Source of the DNA: QHBQ01 sp038230695
GTDB taxonomy: Bacteria > Chloroflexota > Chloroflexia > QHBQ01
Direction of reading: 5' to 3'
DNA: 6,417 nucleotides
Assembly (NCBI GenBank): GCA_038230695.1
Contig: JBBRMT010000261.1
Span: forward strand, 1-6,417
Below are positions 4,225-6,417 of the stretch, in pieces (within the stretch, counting starts at the first letter, position 1; each line of letters begins with the position of its first letter). The position numbers and the translations under genes are program-made. The notes under the pieces are model-generated. The model saw nothing but the letters and a program-made list of their open reading frames with translations, searched no databases and was not told where the DNA came from.

Positions 4225-5907
4225 TCAGACCTCTGGTACGGTATGATTATCAGCCTGAATATTCTGAACGAAGAGCAAGCAAAGATCCCCGATATAAATA
4301 AACACCACCCCCACCGCCAACTGCGGCCCACCTACAAGCCCGACGAAGTGGCAGACCATCAGGCCGAGATAGAGGAAGGCAGTGAGCAGTTTCAGCCGCA
4401 TGAGTGTTGCCTCTGCTGGTTGGTCGAAGATGGCGAAGAGCAGCAGCACGGGCAGAAGCAGTAGGGTCAGATCGTAAATTAGCAGATAGTTGGCCGAGGC
4501 GACGGTGAATAGCGCGGCCAGCGTATATAGCCAGTAGTGGCGATGCACCGCGCTAATAGGCGCAGCGTTCAGACGGCGCACGGCGAATGCCAAGGCGGCG
4601 AGGGCCGCGATGAAGTAGGCATAGTATAGCAGATTGGCGAACCCTTTGGCAAAGGGCAGCAGGTCGTGCAGCAGGGTACGCATCGTTACATCGGTGGGCG
4701 GGATGGGCGCGTCGGGGCTAGCGCTGCTGAAGGCCAACAGGTTGCCAATCCAGGCGCTGAAGGTCGCTGGCGGCAGCACTATCAGGGTGAGAGCGCAAGC
4801 AAGCGCGGTGCCGACCAGCAGCCCGCCAATCGCTCGCCAGTTCCAAGTGAGCAGCCAGATCAGGCCGAGGCCAATCAACAGTTGCGGCTTCTGCAAGGCG
4901 AGGATAGTGGCAATCAGCCCTGCCAGCCAATCCCTACCACGCAAAAAGCCCCCAGCGGGGGTTTGGGGGAGAGATGCTGCCCCCTCGCCACGCCCGGAGT
5001 GCAAAAAGCCTCCAGCGGGGGTTTGGGGGGGAGATGCTGCCCCCTCGCTATGATCGGGCAAATGCTCCGCGATCAGCTCCCCTTCAGCATTGATCACACT
5101 TCGAGATTTCTCCCCCAACCCCCGCTGGGGGCTTAGTTGATCAGTGATGCAAGATTTCCCCCCCAACCCCCGCTGGGGGCTTAGTTTAGTGGGGGTTTGA
5201 GATTTCCCCCCCAACTCCCGCTGGGGGCTTAGTTTAGTATGGGTTTGAGATTTCTCCCCCGACCCCGGCCGGGGCTTTATGGCATCTAGGTTGGGAGGCC
5301 GGGTGAAATAGAAAGCGCAGACGTAGACCAGCAGGGTAAAGCAGGAGTACTGCCCGTTGCTGAAGACGATGTTCAGCGGCCAGAAGCCCAGCGCCAGCAT
5401 GGCGACTAGCCAGTAGGGTTGGCGTTGCAGGTAGGGCAACGCCAGCCGCAGCAGCCAGATTGCCAGCAGCAAAGCGGCCAGACCCGCCAGCAACCAGATT
5501 GCCAACGCACCCCAGAACGGCAGCCGCGCCAGCAGCGCGAAGATGACGGTAAATGGAGGCGAGTATAGGTAGATCGGCCAGGTGGTAGCGAAGTTGGGCA
5601 GGCTGGCAGGGTTGGGCAAAGGTTCGCCGATCTGCTGACGGATGCTTATTAGCATATGGCGATAGTCGTAGGCATCCACCGCTGCGCCCTGGTTGGCGAA
5701 CTTACCCGCGTTGTAGAATATGAGGAAGTCAACGCCCTTGACCCCACCACCGACCGCATGGTACTCGCTGCCGGAGAACAGCACCACCGCCTCGGAGAGC
5801 GGCAGAATGAGAAAGAGGATGATGGCAAGTATCTTGAGACGGGTGGGGGTGAGAAAATGGTCGAGGGTGAAGGCGATTTGGTTCAGCTTTGTGGTAAGCA
5901 TGGTCAT
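4225..5907 (-). CDS. Polytopic membrane protein, probable GT87 (DUF2029) glycosyltransferase with an in-frame repeat block
   Basis: This 560-residue protein has about ten or more hydrophobic segments (for example 25-44, 132-157, 163-180, 186-202, 325-355, 360-380, 426-443, 458-493, 505-548). GT87-like features are the acidic loop residue D60 in VDFLIFYNAGKFANQG, the YLYSPPF segment (113-119), SNGQ (183-186) and a KPQ after a GRDWLAG helix (324-342). GT87 enzymes such as mycobacterial PimE move mannose from a polyprenyl-phosphate donor on the outer face of the membrane; the sugar and acceptor here are unknown. Residues 208-323 are unlike the rest: polar, repeat-derived, with a 16-residue period (KSQTPTKLSPQRGLGG) and then a 20-residue period (EGAASPPQTPAGGFL). 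Without them the protein is about 445 residues, a usual family size. The ATG at 5907 follows the ligase stop by 3 nt with no clear ribosome binding site, so coupled translation is likely. Family assignment rests on motifs and topology only. Confidence 0.75.
   Translation of the reverse strand: MTMLTTKLNQIAFTLDHFLTPTRLKILAIILFLILPLSEAVVLFSGSEYHAVGGGVKGVDFLIFYNAGKFANQGAAVDAYDYRHMLISIRQQIGEPLPNPASLPNFATTWPIYLYSPPFTVIFALLARLPFWGALAIWLLAGLAALLLAIWLLRLALPYLQRQPYWLVAMLALGFWPLNIVFSNGQYSCFTLLVYVCAFYFTRPPNLDAIKPRPGSGEKSQTHTKLSPQRELGGKSQTPTKLSPQRGLGGKSCITDQLSPQRGLGEKSRSVINAEGELIAEHLPDHSEGAASPPQTPAGGFLHSGRGEGAASLPQTPAGGFLRGRDWLAGLIATILALQKPQLLIGLGLIWLLTWNWRAIGGLLVGTALACALTLIVLPPATFSAWIGNLLAFSSASPDAPIPPTDVTMRTLLHDLLPFAKGFANLLYYAYFIAALAALAFAVRRLNAAPISAVHRHYWLYTLAALFTVASANYLLIYDLTLLLLPVLLLFAIFDQPAEATLMRLKLLTAFLYLGLMVCHFVGLVGGPQLAVGVVFIYIGDLCLLFVQNIQADNHTVPEV
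4941..5048. repeat. Tandem pair of 48-bp repeats at a 60-bp period, inside the GT87 gene
   Basis: Bases 4941-4988 and 5001-5048 match at 46 of 48 positions, with differences at 4951/5011 and 4970/5030. Both contain the core AGCxCCCAGCGGGGG followed by TTTGGGGG and GCTGCCCCCTCGC. The 60-bp period is 20 codons, and the copies encode EGAASxPQTPAGGFL twice. The core is in the opposite orientation to the array at 5104-5275. Confidence 0.9.
5104..5275. repeat. 48-bp tandem array of palindromic repeat units, inside the GT87 gene
   Basis: The marker AGATTTC begins at 5104, 5152, 5200 and 5248, an exact 48-bp period. Three full units and a diverged fourth are present. Each carries a small palindrome (CCCCCGCTGGGGG, or CCCCGGCCGGGG in the fourth). 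In the protein each full unit is 16 residues of the type KSQTPTKLSPQRGLGG. The cores are inverted with respect to those at 4941-5048. Confidence 0.92.
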
Positions 5908-5910
5908 CGG

Positions 5911-6417
5911 TTAACGCAGCAACGTCCACGCATCGTTGGCGTACTTCTCCGCCCGCAACTGGGTGGCGGCAACCTGCTCGGCGGCGCTGAGTTCACCATC
6001 GGTTAGAACAATGCCCATTGACTGGGTGAAACCGTGCCGCAACGCATCGGCCATGGTGGCGTAATCTAGCGGCCAGCGCAGGCCCAGCGCCGCACCCACG
6101 CTAGTCATGCGCTGGGCCAGACGCTGACTGGCAACCTCGCGGGCATTGGCGCTGTCGAACCGTAGCACGCTCACCAGCTTGCAGACATCCAGCCCGAGCA
6201 GGATACTGCCCTGTTGTAGAATACAGCCGTGCCGCCGCGCCTGGGCGCTGCCAATCACCTTACGCCCACCAACGCTAACCTCATAGTCAGCGGGCTGCTC
6301 GAAGCAAGAGGCGGCATGATGGTTGGCAACGCGGTGCGAACCAGGGGGAGCGAGTGTAGCACGCAGGCCGAGGCAACCCAGCGCAGCCACCAGCGCATCA
6401 CTGATCTTGCGATACGA
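5911..6417 (-). CDS. Lipoate/octanoate protein ligase, LplA/LipM family (N-terminus beyond window)
   Basis: The last 168 residues are visible; the frame is open through the right edge, so an apparent GTG at 6390 is internal. The fragment holds the signature stretch HHAASCFEQPADYEV followed by GGRKVIGSAQARR and ILQQGSILLG. In this family the lysine (visible residue 53) contacts the acyl-AMP or acyl group. The CF cysteine (visible residue 38) corresponds to the acyl-accepting Cys of LipM-type octanoyltransferases. The C-terminal AAEQVAATQLRAEKYANDAWTL ending is also typical of this group. The enzyme would attach octanoate or lipoate to the lipoyl domains of 2-oxoacid dehydrogenases or GcvH. The visible part cannot separate LipM, LipL and LplA; the cysteine favours LipM. 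It stands 3 nt before the GT87 gene and shares an operon with lpdA. Confidence 0.85.
   Translation of the reverse strand, partial: SYRKISDALVAALGCLGLRATLAPPGSHRVANHHAASCFEQPADYEVSVGGRKVIGSAQARRHGCILQQGSILLGLDVCKLVSVLRFDSANAREVASQRLAQRMTSVGAALGLRWPLDYATMADALRHGFTQSMGIVLTDGELSAAEQVAATQLRAEKYANDAWTLLR

Noticed and set aside
4634..5136. Plus-strand open frames across the repeat block (PPAGVWG peptides)
   Set aside because: They are antisense to the GT87 gene and stay open because the repeat lacks stops on both strands; the protein has no other recognisable content.
4941..5275. CRISPR-like array from regularly spaced repeats
   Set aside because: The units are contiguous tandem copies with no unique spacers between them, they lie inside an open coding frame, and no cas genes are present.
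6388..6390. GTG at 6390 as the start of the lipoate ligase
   Set aside because: The frame continues without a stop to the window edge and the upstream residues (SYRKISDAL) fit the family, so this codon is internal.

Overview
All genes in this window lie on the minus strand. The set suggests a filamentous or gliding bacterium of the Chloroflexota. The basis is short Flp-type pilins, a response-regulator/thioredoxin-reductase-like fusion, a GT87 membrane glycosyltransferase, a HicAB module and GC-rich palindromic repeats. This placement is an inference from gene content and style; no marker gene is present to settle it.

Layout in transcription order (right to left): (1) 6417-2329 looks like one five-gene operon. 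It holds the 3' part of a lipoate/octanoate protein ligase (LplA/LipM family), a GT87-like polytopic membrane protein, hicA, hicB and dihydrolipoamide dehydrogenase. Gaps are 3 and 17 nt, then a 1-nt overlap, then 32 nt. The operon ends at a strong intrinsic terminator at 2226-2256. The first and last genes serve the same chemistry: one attaches the lipoyl arm and the other reoxidises it in 2-oxoacid dehydrogenase or glycine cleavage complexes. (2) 2122-1378 holds two monocistronic paralogous Flp pilin genes of 49 aa each. Each has its own sigma70-like promoter of matching geometry, a hairpin at or near the mRNA 5' end, and a terminator-like hairpin. (3) 1179-1 holds the N-terminal 393 residues of a three-part protein: receiver domain, thioredoxin/glutaredoxin-like domain and thioredoxin-reductase-like flavoprotein. 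It runs off the left edge.

The most unusual feature is inside the GT87 gene. About 115 residues (roughly 208-323) are a low-complexity polar block between membrane segments. The block is built from a GC-rich palindromic repeat present in two opposed clusters: a 48-bp tandem array (16-residue period) and a 60-bp tandem pair (20-residue period). Every copy stays in frame, and the same core is read in opposite senses in the two clusters. It looks like a palindromic repeat that colonised a coding sequence and is tolerated as a loop. Its C7/G7 runs and tandem structure also make it a candidate hypervariable or switchable site.

A second point is that the thioredoxin-reductase-like module lacks the CxxC pair where classical TrxB carries it, so it is unlikely to act as a standard thioredoxin reductase.
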